From: Salmonirosea aquatica
GTDB taxonomy: Bacteria; Bacteroidota; Bacteroidia; Cytophagales; Spirosomataceae
Direction of reading: 5' to 3'
Assembly: GCF_009296315.1 (NCBI RefSeq)
Contig: NZ_WHLY01000002.1
Coordinates: forward strand, 4,686,501-4,750,500
Length of the DNA stretch: 64,000 nucleotides
Made by a program: the position numbers and the translations under genes. Below, piece after piece: positions 32,546 through 41,157 of the stretch; the first letter of the stretch is position 1; the number at the start of each line of letters is the position of its first letter. The notes beneath the pieces were generated by a model, which saw nothing but the letters and a program-made list of their open reading frames with translations, did no database searches and was not told the DNA's origin.

Positions 32546-33266
32546 CATGGAGTATTGCCGTCCGCGTCGTCTGGGCTAATGCGTCGGGCGTTTGGCCAGC
32601 GGGCTCGATACCGGGTAGCACCGTCCAGGACATTCTCGTGAACGAAGTGAGGGGAAAGAGTCCTTTGGGATTGAAGGCGCCCGTTCCCTGAATAGCCACG
32701 GGGACAATCAGGGCATCCGGGGCTTTTTTGAGCAGCGCCATCAACCCTCCGGCGGCAAAAGGCTTCATGGTACCCGAGGAAGAGCGGGTACCTTCCGGGA
32801 AAATGGCGGCCGAACCTTTGGCTTCGTGGATGCGCTTACCCAATTTGGCAATTTCCACCACGGCCTGTTTGCCGTCTTTGCGGTTGATAAGGGCGGCACC
32901 TCCTACCCGTAGGTTATACGATATGGCGGGAATGCCGTGGGCCAGTTCAATCTTCGAAACGAACAGAGGATAGTGCCTGCGCAGAAACCAGATCAACCCA
33001 GGTATGTCGAACATGCTCTGGTGGTTGGCTACAAAAATTAACGGGCGGTCAGAAGGCAACGCGGCACGGTTTTCGAAGTGTACGTGGCTGCCGGTAAGGT
33101 ACCAGCCGTATACCAAAAAAAAATTGAACCACACCACTGTTTTCTTGTGCGCCTCTTTGCCGAACACGTTGTAGGCTATTACCTGAATTGCGTGGAAAAT
33201 GAGCAATACCAGTCCGAAATACAGCAGGTAGACGCCGCTCAGGATATAGTCGATAATTTTTTTCAC
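32526..33266 (-). CDS. plsC: 1-acyl-glycerol-3-phosphate acyltransferase (PlsC-type)
   Basis: This 246-residue lysophospholipid acyltransferase has motif I VANHQSMFDIPG (His-x4-Asp, catalytic), motif II-like FVSKIELAHGIPAI, motif III FPEGTRSSSGTMKPF and motif IV VPVAIQGTG. One or two N-terminal membrane helices (YLLYFGLVLLIFHAIQ) anchor it. It acylates lysophosphatidic acid to phosphatidic acid. The start is set at GTG 33266; the longer frame to 33389 would overlap the divergent desaturase gene's start. Its stop codon lies inside the heptamer array at 32500-32545. Divergent pairing with a fatty acid desaturase gives a small membrane-lipid locus. Confidence 0.85.
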   Translation of the reverse strand: MKKIIDYILSGVYLLYFGLVLLIFHAIQVIAYNVFGKEAHKKTVVWFNFFLVYGWYLTGSHVHFENRAALPSDRPLIFVANHQSMFDIPGLIWFLRRHYPLFVSKIELAHGIPAISYNLRVGGAALINRKDGKQAVVEIAKLGKRIHEAKGSAAIFPEGTRSSSGTMKPFAAGGLMALLKKAPDALIVPVAIQGTGAFNPKGLFPLTSFTRMSWTVLPGIEPAGQTPDALAQTTRTAILHELTVDS

Positions 33267-33383
33267 AGATACTTTTTTCGGCAAAATTACGGCAAATGGC
33301 AGTAGATTGCGAAATTCAGCAATTATTACGTATCTTAATTCTTTATCCCGACCTTTGTGGCAAGTACCACCAATTGAATCATC

Positions 33384-34367
33384 ATGCAAACCGAACTTAG
33401 CGCCCCGCGCATTGAAGTCATGCAGTTCGTCGGCCAGAAACTGGACTCCCTGCTCGGTGAATACCTCAAACCGATTGATAGTAACTGGCAGCCCTCGGAC
33501 TTCCTGCCTGACTCCGGACAGGAATCGTTCGTCCGTGACGTCAAGCTCCTGCAGGAGAGCTGCCGCGAACTACCCTACGACTACGTAGCGGTCTTGATTG
33601 GTGATACCATCACCGAAGAGGCTCTGCCTACCTACGAATCCTGGCTGATGGATGTGGTGGGAATCGATCAGGTGCATGAACCCCATGGCTGGGCGCAATG
33701 GGTACGTATGTGGACGGCCGAAGAAAACCGTCACGGCGACCTGCTCAATAAGTACCTCTACCTCTCGGGCCGCGTGAATATGCGGGCCATGGAAGTTTCG
33801 ACCCAGTACCTGATCGCCGATGGCTTCGACATCGGCACGGGCCGCGACCCCTACCGGAATTTCGTCTATACCTCGTTCCAGGAACTGGCTACCAATGTGT
33901 CGCACCGCCGCACGGCTACCCTGTCCAAACAGTTTGGCAATCCGCATCTTTCCAAAATCTGTGGCGTGATCGCCTCCGACGAAATGCGTCATGCCAAGGC
34001 CTACAAAGAATTCGTGACCCGGATTTTCGAGGTAGATCCTTCGGAAATGATGCTGGCCTTTGAGGATATGATGAAAAAGAAGATCGTAATGCCGGCCCAC
34101 TTTCTGCGCGAGACAGGCGTCAAAATGGGCCAGACCTTCTCACATTTTTCTGACGCCGCTCAGCGGCTGGGCGTATATACCACCAACGACTACATCGATA
34201 TCCTGGACTCTCTGCTGGCCGATTGGAAAATCGAGCACATCCGTGACCTGAACGAAAAGGCTGAGAAGGCGAGGGATTATCTGGTGGCCCTACCCGCCCG
34301 GCTCCGTCGGATCGCGGAGCGCACGAAGGTACCTGAGCTGGAGTACGAATTCAGTTGGATCCGGTAG
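33384..34367 (+). CDS. Acyl-ACP desaturase (diiron)
   Basis: This 327-residue soluble acyl-acyl-carrier-protein desaturase of the stearoyl-ACP delta-9 type has the two diiron ExxH motifs: E114-N-R-H117 in WTAEENRHGDLL and E200-M-R-H203 in IASDEMRHAKAY. Upstream iron ligands are the glutamates in GDTITEEALPTYES near 77-85 and the FQELAT glutamate near 167. It introduces a double bond into acyl-ACP using reduced ferredoxin and oxygen. It is divergent from plsC and 6 bases upstream of a GNAT gene. Three frames of length and motif evidence agree. Confidence 0.93.
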   Translation: MQTELSAPRIEVMQFVGQKLDSLLGEYLKPIDSNWQPSDFLPDSGQESFVRDVKLLQESCRELPYDYVAVLIGDTITEEALPTYESWLMDVVGIDQVHEPHGWAQWVRMWTAEENRHGDLLNKYLYLSGRVNMRAMEVSTQYLIADGFDIGTGRDPYRNFVYTSFQELATNVSHRRTATLSKQFGNPHLSKICGVIASDEMRHAKAYKEFVTRIFEVDPSEMMLAFEDMMKKKIVMPAHFLRETGVKMGQTFSHFSDAAQRLGVYTTNDYIDILDSLLADWKIEHIRDLNEKAEKARDYLVALPARLRRIAERTKVPELEYEFSWIR

Positions 34368-34373
34368 GCAGCC

Positions 34374-34847
34374 ATGAAGTGGGAAATCATCGAAGCGGCA
34401 ACCGCGGAAGAATACAAGGCTGCCGTCGGACTTTTTAACGAATATATTGCTTCACTGGATTTCGATCTCGGCTTCCAGAACGTAGATCATGAACTCACGA
34501 TCCTACCAGTCATGTACGGGCCGCCTACCGGGCGGCTTTTTCTGGTTCAATCCGAAACGGAATTTGTGGGCTGCGCGGCGCTGCGTCGGATCGAGAACGA
34601 CACGACCTGCGAATTGAAGCGCATGTTCCTACATCCAGCCTACCGGGGGTTGGGCATAGGGAAGGCCGTAATGGAAAAATCCATCTCCTGTGCCCGAAGC
34701 CTGGGTTACACGACCATGAAACTCGATACGATTGGGTATAAGATGCCGTGGGCGGTGAAGCTATACGAATCCTACGGTTTCCGGGAAACCGCCCCCTACA
34801 ATCATAATCCCCACGAAGGGGTACTTTATTTCGAGCGGGAGATATAG
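34374..34847 (+). CDS. GNAT family N-acetyltransferase
   Basis: This 157-residue GNAT acetyltransferase shows CELKRMFLHPAYRGLGIGKAVM with the acetyl-CoA loop RGLGIG near residue 98-103, preceded by FVGCAALRRIE and followed by YTTMKLDTIGYKMPWAVKLYESYGFRE. This arrangement is common in the carbonic-anhydrase-neighbour and MarR-linked GNAT group. Cytoplasmic; the substrate amine is unknown. It starts 6 bases after the desaturase stop, so it probably shares a transcript. Confidence 0.88.
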   Translation: MKWEIIEAATAEEYKAAVGLFNEYIASLDFDLGFQNVDHELTILPVMYGPPTGRLFLVQSETEFVGCAALRRIENDTTCELKRMFLHPAYRGLGIGKAVMEKSISCARSLGYTTMKLDTIGYKMPWAVKLYESYGFRETAPYNHNPHEGVLYFEREI

Positions 34848-34850
34848 GGT

Positions 34851-34943
34851 CAGGGGTTAACGGTGAAAAGGTTAAAGAAGTCAATTTTTCTAAAAAGACT
34901 TCGTAATAAAATTCTTGACCTTTTTACCCTTAACCCCTGACAA
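34851..34943. terminator. Nested long inverted repeat between convergent genes
   Basis: Outer arms of about 26 bases (starting GTCAGGGGTTAA near 34851 and ending TTAACCCCTGAC near 34940) pair imperfectly. Inside lies a second short hairpin, GAAGTC ... GACTTC, around 34876-34902. The element fills the space between convergent GNAT and glycoside hydrolase genes, so it can terminate transcription both ways. The degenerate seven-base rhythm of the arms is also seen at other gene ends here. Confidence 0.6.
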
Positions 34944-34965
34944 CCTCCACTATTACCTCAAACGT

Positions 34966-36102
34966 CTATTTTCCCGTTGCCTTTTTAATCGCGGACGTTT
35001 CGGCGGGGTCGATGGGGGTACCATCGGGCTTAAGAATTTCGTGAAACCAGATCTTTGGTTCGCGACCATCCACATAAGGGTTTTGCCAGCTATCCCAGGG
35101 TAGGTAGGTTTGGGTTTTTCCGGCCACAAATCCCCAGTTCACCATCCCGACCTTGTATTTCTTTGCCACCGGCAGGTGCGTTTGAAACTTGCTGCCATTG
35201 CCTCTGGCCATAAACTCGGTGCAAATCATCGGACGCTCCTGGGTCTTTAACTGCTTGATCACCTGTTCAAATGATTCCACATCGGCATAGTGGTGGAATG
35301 TAAGCACGTCGGAGTTTTCGTACTGTACTTTTTCCATGGCACTCCAATTCTCCGGTTTACTCACATCCCGGTCCTTATTGAAAATCCAGGTACCCGACGA
35401 GAGCGGTTGCGTAGGCTTCACCGCCCGGGCCCACTGGAATACGTCGGGTAGCAGATGGGTAATGATTTCGCGTTTCCGCTCGGGCTCCTGCTTCAGATTA
35501 TTGCGGCCGTAGCTGCTGTCATTGGTGTTATCGGGTTCGTTCCAGACATCCCACAGCAGAATGCGCGGGTCTTTGGCAAACGCCCCCACCACGCCCTGCA
35601 CGTAGGCTTTCAGGCGGGGATACTCCGATACATCAGTGAGGGCCAGCGCTCCAGGACTTTGCAGCCAGCCCGAATTATGGACGCCCGGGGTGGGTTCGTG
35701 CTGCTTGCCTAGCTTAGGAAATGGATCCCAGCAGGAGTCGAAGAGGACAAGAATAGGTTTTATTTTGTGCTTGGCGCAGATGCCCAGAAATTGGTCCAGG
35801 CGCTTCTTGAAGCCCGTAGAGTCCTGCCACAGCAGATCATGCAGGTACACGCGGGCGGTGTTGGCTCCCAGTTCCTCCGCCCAGCCAAGTTCTTTGTCGA
35901 TCTCTTGGGGGTTGAAAGTCTCAGCCTGGAACATTTCCAGTTGATTGATCGCGCTGGCCGGGTTGTAATTGGAACCGAATAACCACGGCTGCTTAGCGTA
36001 CCAGGCGTCGGCCTGAGCCTTAGTCCAGCGCTGAAGCGGCGGCTTTTGGGCAAAAGCCAGTGTATTTAGACCGATAAGAAAAAGAATCAGGACTCTTTTC
36101 AT
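34966..36102 (-). CDS. GH5-like cellulase-family glycoside hydrolase, secreted
   Basis: This 378-residue protein has a signal peptide (ILFLIGLNTLAFAQ) followed by a TIM-barrel glycosidase of clan GH-A. The catalytic acid/base is E189 in DVWNEP and the nucleophile is probably E296 in MICTEFMARG, at the expected ends of strands 4 and 7. Other GH5-like features are WLFGSNYNPASAINQLEMF at the start and PILVLFDSCWDP near 117-127. It likely acts in the periplasm or outside on a beta-glycan; the exact polysaccharide is unknown. No SusC/SusD pair is present nearby, so it is not in a classical polysaccharide utilisation locus. Confidence 0.85.
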   Translation of the reverse strand: MKRVLILFLIGLNTLAFAQKPPLQRWTKAQADAWYAKQPWLFGSNYNPASAINQLEMFQAETFNPQEIDKELGWAEELGANTARVYLHDLLWQDSTGFKKRLDQFLGICAKHKIKPILVLFDSCWDPFPKLGKQHEPTPGVHNSGWLQSPGALALTDVSEYPRLKAYVQGVVGAFAKDPRILLWDVWNEPDNTNDSSYGRNNLKQEPERKREIITHLLPDVFQWARAVKPTQPLSSGTWIFNKDRDVSKPENWSAMEKVQYENSDVLTFHHYADVESFEQVIKQLKTQERPMICTEFMARGNGSKFQTHLPVAKKYKVGMVNWGFVAGKTQTYLPWDSWQNPYVDGREPKIWFHEILKPDGTPIDPAETSAIKKATGK

Positions 36103-36266
36103 ACAATTGATTTTGAAAATTTGGGTAAAAATAGGTTGATTGGAAAAGCGTTCATCTCGAAGTATGATTTCATACGAATGATCGCTTCTTTTAAGTAAAA
36201 GCGGAAAAATCTGTTTTTAACCTCACCTTCAGCAAATTAATCTTTTAACAACGCTCCTCCGGTCTT

Positions 36267-37199
36267 ATGAAATTCTTTCATTTGGTTTTGATAAACAGCC
36301 TCTTATGGACAAGTTCTCTCCTGGCCCAACCGTTGCTGAACCAGCCTACCCATTCCGATAAAGCGCTGACCCGACAGGTAGCGGAAGCCGTCAAAGGTTT
36401 TAATGGAGAGGTTGGAGTATATATCCGGAACCTGCGCACCAATCGTACCGTCGAGATCAACGCCGATACGCTGTTTCCAACGGCCAGTATGATCAAGGTA
36501 CCCATTCTGTGCGGAGTATTTGATAAGCTCGAGAAAGGGGAACTCCGGTATGACCAGGTATTGACCTACCGCGATTCGCTGCACTACGACGATGGCGTGG
36601 TTGGATCGCTGCGCGACAGCGCCCAAATTCCGCTGAGCTATGTACTGATGCTGATGGAAACCCTCTCGGACAATACGGGTAGTCTGTGGATGCAGGCCTT
36701 AGCAGGTGGGGGTACCTCCATAAACCAGTGGATGGAAAAGCAAGGTTTCCAGAAAACCCGCGTCAACTCGCGTACTCCCGGACGACAGGAAGCGCAGAAA
36801 ACCTACGGCTGGGGACAGACTACCCCCCGCGAAATGGCAGAACTGGTGGTCATGATTCGGGCAGGAAAGGCGGTGAGTCCTGCCGCCAGTGAACGGATGT
36901 ACCGCTTGTTGGGAAGACAGTTCTGGGATGGCTATGCGCTATCACAGATTCCGCCCACGATTCAGGTAATCGCCAAAAATGGAGCCGTAGACCAAGCAAA
37001 GTCGGAAGTGGTTCTGGTGCATGCCCCGCACGGGGAGTACGTTTTTTGTATCACCACTAAAAACCAAACTGACGAACGCTGGCAACCCGATAATGAAGGG
37101 TACATGCTTTTACGCAAAGTGTCCCGTCTGATCTGGAATCACTACGAACCCCACGACGACTGGCAACCGCTACCCGAATCCGCAAAGTGGCAATACTGA
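36267..37199 (+). CDS. Class A beta-lactamase-fold serine hydrolase
   Basis: This 310-residue exported protein (signal ending SSLLAQ) has the beta-lactamase2 fold. The active-site motif S74-x-x-K77 (TASMIK) and the second motif S134-D135-N136 (LSDNTGS) are canonical. The third KTG motif is K237-N-G (IAKNGA), a substitution. The omega-loop region (NSRTPGRQEAQKTYGWGQTTPREMAEL) has no clear match to the class A Glu-x-x-x-Asn. It may therefore be a D-alanyl-D-alanine-type hydrolase or a weak beta-lactamase rather than a resistance enzyme. It is periplasmic and is divergent from the glycoside hydrolase gene across 164 bases. Confidence 0.82.
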   Translation: MKFFHLVLINSLLWTSSLLAQPLLNQPTHSDKALTRQVAEAVKGFNGEVGVYIRNLRTNRTVEINADTLFPTASMIKVPILCGVFDKLEKGELRYDQVLTYRDSLHYDDGVVGSLRDSAQIPLSYVLMLMETLSDNTGSLWMQALAGGGTSINQWMEKQGFQKTRVNSRTPGRQEAQKTYGWGQTTPREMAELVVMIRAGKAVSPAASERMYRLLGRQFWDGYALSQIPPTIQVIAKNGAVDQAKSEVVLVHAPHGEYVFCITTKNQTDERWQPDNEGYMLLRKVSRLIWNHYEPHDDWQPLPESAKWQY

Positions 37200-37283
37200 A
37201 TGAAATGTGGGCATAGGGTCGGCTGAGAATTGTGATTCAGTCAATGGGCAAGAGGACCGTGCGCGGGTCCGACCGTACCACAG

Positions 37284-38342
37284 TTAATCGTTGTCACGCT
37301 TGGTAAAGTACTCATTCACATCCTTAAACCCTTCCTTCACGCTGCGTGCGTGGGTACTGAGGCCCGCTTCTTCGAAAATCGTACGGTAGGCTTTGGCGGC
37401 ATTTTGTCCGGCGGCATCATTATCGAACCAAAAGCATAGTTCAAATCGGCGGAACAATTTGGCCCATTCTTTTTTGAATAGCGTCACGCTGCCCAGGCTC
37501 ACGGCGGGCAGTCCCTGTTGCACCAGCGTCATACAATCAAAGGCGCCTTCGGTAAGGTACACCACTTTTCCGGTACGTACCTTAGGGAGCAAATCGCTGT
37601 TGAACAGTGGGATAGGTACCCCACTTAGAAATTGATAGCGCGGTGTGCGGTTGACGGGTGAACCGATGATCCGACCCTGAAGGAATATGATCCGCTCTTT
37701 TTGGTAATACGGGATAATGATGGAATGTTTGTAGAAAACCAGGTTATCCTTTTCGTTATATAGGCCGCAGGCCCGCAGGTCGGCAGTCGCATAGCGCGAG
37801 CGCAGGAAATAGTTGGCGGCGTGGTAATCCTTGACCATAAAAATACCAAAGGTACGTAAAGTATAGTCCGCGAAACCCCGCTCCTGAAGGTACCTCATTC
37901 CCTGCACGGAGATTTCAGTATCATCCAGCGACTCGCAGTATTCTTTAAAGGCTTCGAAAATTTCGGTGTGCAGAGGTTGGTACTCGTATTCTTTCGTATC
38001 GGGCAGCTGGTCGGCAGGGATTTCGGGACGAGGTGAGGTAGTGTGGGCAGGTGGAGCGGCTCCCTTACGAAGGTACCCCGGCACGTAATGAAACGCCAGC
38101 TCATGCATGGCTTGCTTGTATTCCAGTTTGGTAAAGCCCGCGTAAAAATGAATGACGTCGCCGTGACGACCGCAGCCAAAACAGTGGTAGGTGTTGGAGT
38201 TAGGATAAAGGTAAAGCGACGGAGTTTTCTCTTCGTGGAAAGGGCAAAGGATTTTTCGGTGTTCCTGGATTTTTAACCCCAAATCCTGTACTACCTGCAC
38301 AATGTCCACTTTACGCGTTTCTTCGAGAATATTGATATTCAT
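37284..38342 (-). CDS. CHC2 zinc-finger and Toprim primase-like protein
   Basis: This 352-residue protein contains the DnaG-type CHC2 zinc finger (C33, H36, C54, C57; ILCPFHEEKTPSL, YHCFGCGRHG), a linker, an RNA-polymerase core region (about 130-230) and a Toprim domain (VVYLTEGAFDCMTL, CFWFDNDAAGQNAAKAY). It lacks the C-terminal helicase-binding domain of the main DnaG and is about half its length. Such proteins synthesise or extend primers and occur on mobile elements and as chromosomal extras. The N-terminal MNINILEE start is supported by position. It lies directly after the ATP synthase operon terminator on the same strand and converges with the beta-lactamase-fold gene. Confidence 0.82.
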   Translation of the reverse strand: MNINILEETRKVDIVQVVQDLGLKIQEHRKILCPFHEEKTPSLYLYPNSNTYHCFGCGRHGDVIHFYAGFTKLEYKQAMHELAFHYVPGYLRKGAAPPAHTTSPRPEIPADQLPDTKEYEYQPLHTEIFEAFKEYCESLDDTEISVQGMRYLQERGFADYTLRTFGIFMVKDYHAANYFLRSRYATADLRACGLYNEKDNLVFYKHSIIIPYYQKERIIFLQGRIIGSPVNRTPRYQFLSGVPIPLFNSDLLPKVRTGKVVYLTEGAFDCMTLVQQGLPAVSLGSVTLFKKEWAKLFRRFELCFWFDNDAAGQNAAKAYRTIFEEAGLSTHARSVKEGFKDVNEYFTKRDND

Positions 38343-38378
38343 TTTCTAGGGCTGTAGGTACCTCCCACCTAAAATAAA

Positions 38379-38407
38379 AAGACTTCGCCGCAAAGCAGCG
38401 AAGTCTT
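38379..38407 (-). terminator. Rho-independent terminator of the ATP synthase operon
   Basis: A perfect ten-base stem (AAGACTTCGC at 38379-38388 with GCGAAGTCTT at 38398-38407) and nine-base loop lies 29 bases beyond the atpH stop. On the minus strand it runs into TTTTTATTTT, a classic U-tract. It ends the operon before any atpA or atpG gene. Confidence 0.85.
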
Positions 38408-38436
38408 CCCAAAATATACAGATAAAAAGTAAAATC

Positions 38437-38973
38437 TTAATCCAGCAGTTCCAGCTTCAATTCGTTCAGACGACTTTTCAGAGAGGCGTCGATCTGACGA
38501 TCACCTACCCGCAGGACATACCCACCGATCAGTTTCTCGTCCACTTTTTCTTCCAGTTCTACGGTACGGCCCGTGGCGTCGGCCACGATTGCGTTGAATT
38601 TTGCCCGCAAGGTCGGATTTAATGGGACGCTCGTCGTCACTACGGCTTTTTGAATTCCTTTATACGTATTGTACTGCGTGATGAACTCCGCCGCGATAGA
38701 GTCCAGAATAGACTCCCGGTTCTTGCGCGTAATGATCTCGAAAATCGAATACGAAACCGGGTTGACTTTATCCTTAAATATGGCTTTCAAGATAGCCAGT
38801 TTCTTCTCGTGGCGCACTACCGGACTTTTCAGCGCCAGCATCAATCCACGATTGGCCGAAGCAATGCTGTTGAACAAAAGCATATCCTGATAGACCTCTT
38901 CCACCACTTTTTTTTGCTCGGCCAACTCGATGAGTGACTTGGCATATCGGGAAGCTACGGTTCCTACTGACAT
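38437..38973 (-). CDS. atpH: ATP synthase F1 subunit delta
   Basis: This 178-residue delta (OSCP-like) subunit links F1 to the b-subunit stalk. The N-terminal helical domain begins VGTVASRYAKSLIELAEQK, and the C-terminal signature GRTVELEEKVDEKLIGGYVLRVGDRQIDASLKSRL matches the family closely. It lies 91 bases downstream of atpF, across a gap with a degenerate seven-base repeat (about 38975-39012). In many Bacteroidota atpA and atpG come next; here a strong terminator and then the primase-like gene follow instead. Confidence 0.95.
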   Translation of the reverse strand: MSVGTVASRYAKSLIELAEQKKVVEEVYQDMLLFNSIASANRGLMLALKSPVVRHEKKLAILKAIFKDKVNPVSYSIFEIITRKNRESILDSIAAEFITQYNTYKGIQKAVVTTSVPLNPTLRAKFNAIVADATGRTVELEEKVDEKLIGGYVLRVGDRQIDASLKSRLNELKLELLD

Positions 38974-38974
38974 T

Positions 38975-39012
38975 TTGTTAGTTGAAAGTTGAGAGTTAAC
39001 TGCTGAGAGTGG
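38975..39012. repeat. Degenerate heptamer repeat in the atpF-atpH gap
   Basis: Loose copies of GTTGAAA (GTTGAAA, GTTGAGA, GTTAACT, GCTGAGA) sit immediately upstream of atpH on the minus strand. Confidence 0.6.
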
Positions 39013-39064
39013 CTCCGCTTAGCAAATGAAAACCAGGCAGATTCAACTCGAAACATAAACTTGA

Positions 39065-39559
39065 TTAATTCAAACGGGCAGAGGAAGCCAGGTCGGCGAT
39101 CAGTTTTTCCTGCGACGAACGATCGCTCAACTCCCGGTGCAGTACCTTTTCGGCAATTTTCAGGGACAGCGTGGCTACTTCTTCCTTCATTTTGGCGATC
39201 GCGGCATGCTGCTCGTTATGAATGGTTTCACGGGCGCTTTCGATCATGCGTTGGCCTTCGGCAATGGCTTTATCTTTGGCTTCCAGAATCATCCGCTCCG
39301 ACGCCTCCTTGGCGTCACGGATGATTTTGTCGCGGGCAGCGTTGGCCTCGGCGATCAATTTCTCGTTGTCCGACTTCATTTTGGCCATTTCAGCCCGGGT
39401 TTCTTCAGCCAGGTCGAGGGCGCTCTGAATTTCGCGTTCGCGGTCGTTTAGGCCGTCGATGATGGGTTTCCAGGCAAATTTGCGCAGAATGAATACCAGC
39501 AGCAAAAATACCACCAGCATCCAGAATATGAGGCCAATGGCGGGAGTTAACAGTGACAT
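39065..39559 (-). CDS. atpF: ATP synthase F0 subunit b
   Basis: This 164-residue b subunit has a single N-terminal membrane helix (PAIGLIFWMLVVFLLLVFIL) followed by a long charged coiled coil (DREREIQSALDLAEETRAEM through KAIAEGQRMIESARETI) forming the peripheral stalk, and a conserved end LADLASSARLN. It dimerises and holds F1 against rotation. It lies 172 bases downstream of atpE; that gap carries a hairpin and an exact tandem repeat. Confidence 0.95.
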   Translation of the reverse strand: MSLLTPAIGLIFWMLVVFLLLVFILRKFAWKPIIDGLNDREREIQSALDLAEETRAEMAKMKSDNEKLIAEANAARDKIIRDAKEASERMILEAKDKAIAEGQRMIESARETIHNEQHAAIAKMKEEVATLSLKIAEKVLHRELSDRSSQEKLIADLASSARLN

Positions 39560-39625
39560 GAGTTAAAGGATGAAATATGAGTTATGAATAATATCCTGGG
39601 ATTGTTTCAATCTTTTGGGTAAAAT

Positions 39626-39650
39626 CTGCGAGAGCCTAATGCTCCCGCAG
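39626..39650 (-). promoter_or_regulatory. Hairpin between atpE and atpF
   Basis: A ten-base stem with one mismatch (CTGCGAGAGC at 39626-39635, GCTCCCGCAG at 39641-39650) and a five-base loop lies in the atpE-atpF gap. On the minus strand it is followed by GATTTTAC, a weak U-tract. It could be an attenuator or mRNA-stabilising stem helping to make more c than b subunit; this is inference. Confidence 0.5.
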
Positions 39651-39679
39651 AAGATTTTTGAACCCCTTTGAGGTACCTA

Positions 39680-39713
39680 ATGTGCCGCAAAGCGCTATGT
39701 GCCGCAAAGCGCT
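39680..39713. repeat. Exact 17-base tandem duplication
   Basis: ATGTGCCGCAAAGCGCT occurs twice in a row with no change (39680-39696 and 39697-39713), just past the atpE stop. It may be a recent slippage duplication. The unit includes AGCGCT, itself palindromic. Confidence 0.9.
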
Positions 39714-39731
39714 GGTTCGGGCTGCAATAAA

Positions 39732-40007
<276 letters not shown>

Positions 40008-40044
40008 TTAGATATATAATTGAAACAAAAGATTGCAAAGGGAA

Positions 40045-41136
40045 TCACATGCCGTGGTCGGCTTCGTGATTGTCTTCAATGGCGCTGCCGATGTACATCG
40101 CCGACAGCAGCGTGAAAATGAACGCCTGAATGAACGCCACCATGATTTCGATGAAGTTCATGAACAGCGCGAAGGCCGACACGACGGGCGCTACGAAAAT
40201 ACTCTTGAAAATAAAGATCAGCCCGAACAAGCTCAGCAGAATGATGTGGCCGGCCGTCATGTTGGCGAAAAGCCGGATCATCAGCGAGAAAGGCTTCATG
40301 AATACCCCCACTATCTCGACCGGAATCATAATGGGTAATAACGCCAGGGGTACCCCCGTCGGCTTTACAAGGTGCGCCCAGTAGTGCTTGTTGGAGTTAA
40401 AATGGACGATCAAAAAGGTGATGATCGCCAGCGTCATCGTAATGGCAATGTTGCCCGTTACGTTGGCCGCGCCGGGCAGCAGGCCCAGCAGGTTATTGAC
40501 CAGAATAAAGAAAAACAGCGTGAGCATGTAGGGTAGGTACTTGCCGTAGTTGGGTCCGATATTGGGCTTCACCACTTCGTCGCGGATGAAAAGCACCAGT
40601 ACCTCCATAGCTGCCTGGAAACCCCGGGGAGCTTTGCCTTTACGATTGAGGTAGGCTTTGGCCACGCTGCCGAAAATAAGAACCAGAATGATCGCACTCA
40701 ACAGCATGGAGGCTACATTCTTGGTAATGGAAAAATCATAAACCGTACGCGACTCGTCAGCAGGAATAATTTCTTCTCGGTCGCCGTGTACCAGGTGGTA
40801 GCCCTGATATTCGTGGTTGTTATTATGGAATTTGGATGACATGAAAACCTCCACGCCGCGGTCAGCAGAATAGAGAATAACGGGCAAGGGTAGCACTACG
40901 CCGTGGGCAAATTCCCATTCATGGGAATCGGCAATGTGGTGCATGATCATTTCGCCGATATTGAACTCTTCTTCGTTCTCCTCTAACCGATGTTCGAGAT
41001 CATGCTCGGCTTCGTTAAGATTCTGAACGGCTTGGCTATGGGCTTCTTCGTGCTGCGCCAGGGTTCGGAAAGGATTGGAAATCAGCAGGCTGGCAACGAA
41101 TGCGAAGGATAAAAAGCGGCGAATGGGCGTTGACAT
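40045..41136 (-). CDS. atpB: ATP synthase F0 subunit a
   Basis: This 363-residue a subunit has a signal-peptide-like N-terminus (SFAFVASLLISNPFRTLAQ) and a roughly 110-residue soluble extension rich in His and Glu before the first helix; such extensions are normal for Bacteroidota. The essential stator arginine is R288 in KPFSLMIRLFANMTAGH. The last helices are MNFIEIMVAFIQAFIFTLLSAMYIGSAI. It forms the proton half-channels against the c ring. It is preceded 21 bases upstream by a small membrane protein and then an AtpZ-like gene. Confidence 0.95.
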   Translation of the reverse strand: MSTPIRRFLSFAFVASLLISNPFRTLAQHEEAHSQAVQNLNEAEHDLEHRLEENEEEFNIGEMIMHHIADSHEWEFAHGVVLPLPVILYSADRGVEVFMSSKFHNNNHEYQGYHLVHGDREEIIPADESRTVYDFSITKNVASMLLSAIILVLIFGSVAKAYLNRKGKAPRGFQAAMEVLVLFIRDEVVKPNIGPNYGKYLPYMLTLFFFILVNNLLGLLPGAANVTGNIAITMTLAIITFLIVHFNSNKHYWAHLVKPTGVPLALLPIMIPVEIVGVFMKPFSLMIRLFANMTAGHIILLSLFGLIFIFKSIFVAPVVSAFALFMNFIEIMVAFIQAFIFTLLSAMYIGSAIEDNHEADHGM

Positions 41137-41157
41137 AAATGAGTTGAGTACGAGGTA

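Noticed and set aside
33267-33389. Longer N-terminus for the acyltransferase
   Set aside because: The extension would overlap the divergent desaturase start and lacks membrane or family character; the GTG at 33266 gives a normal protein.
37254-37270. Short GC-rich inverted repeat between the beta-lactamase-fold and primase genes
   Set aside because: The stem is only five bases with a seven-base loop and no T-run, so it is too weak to call a terminator.
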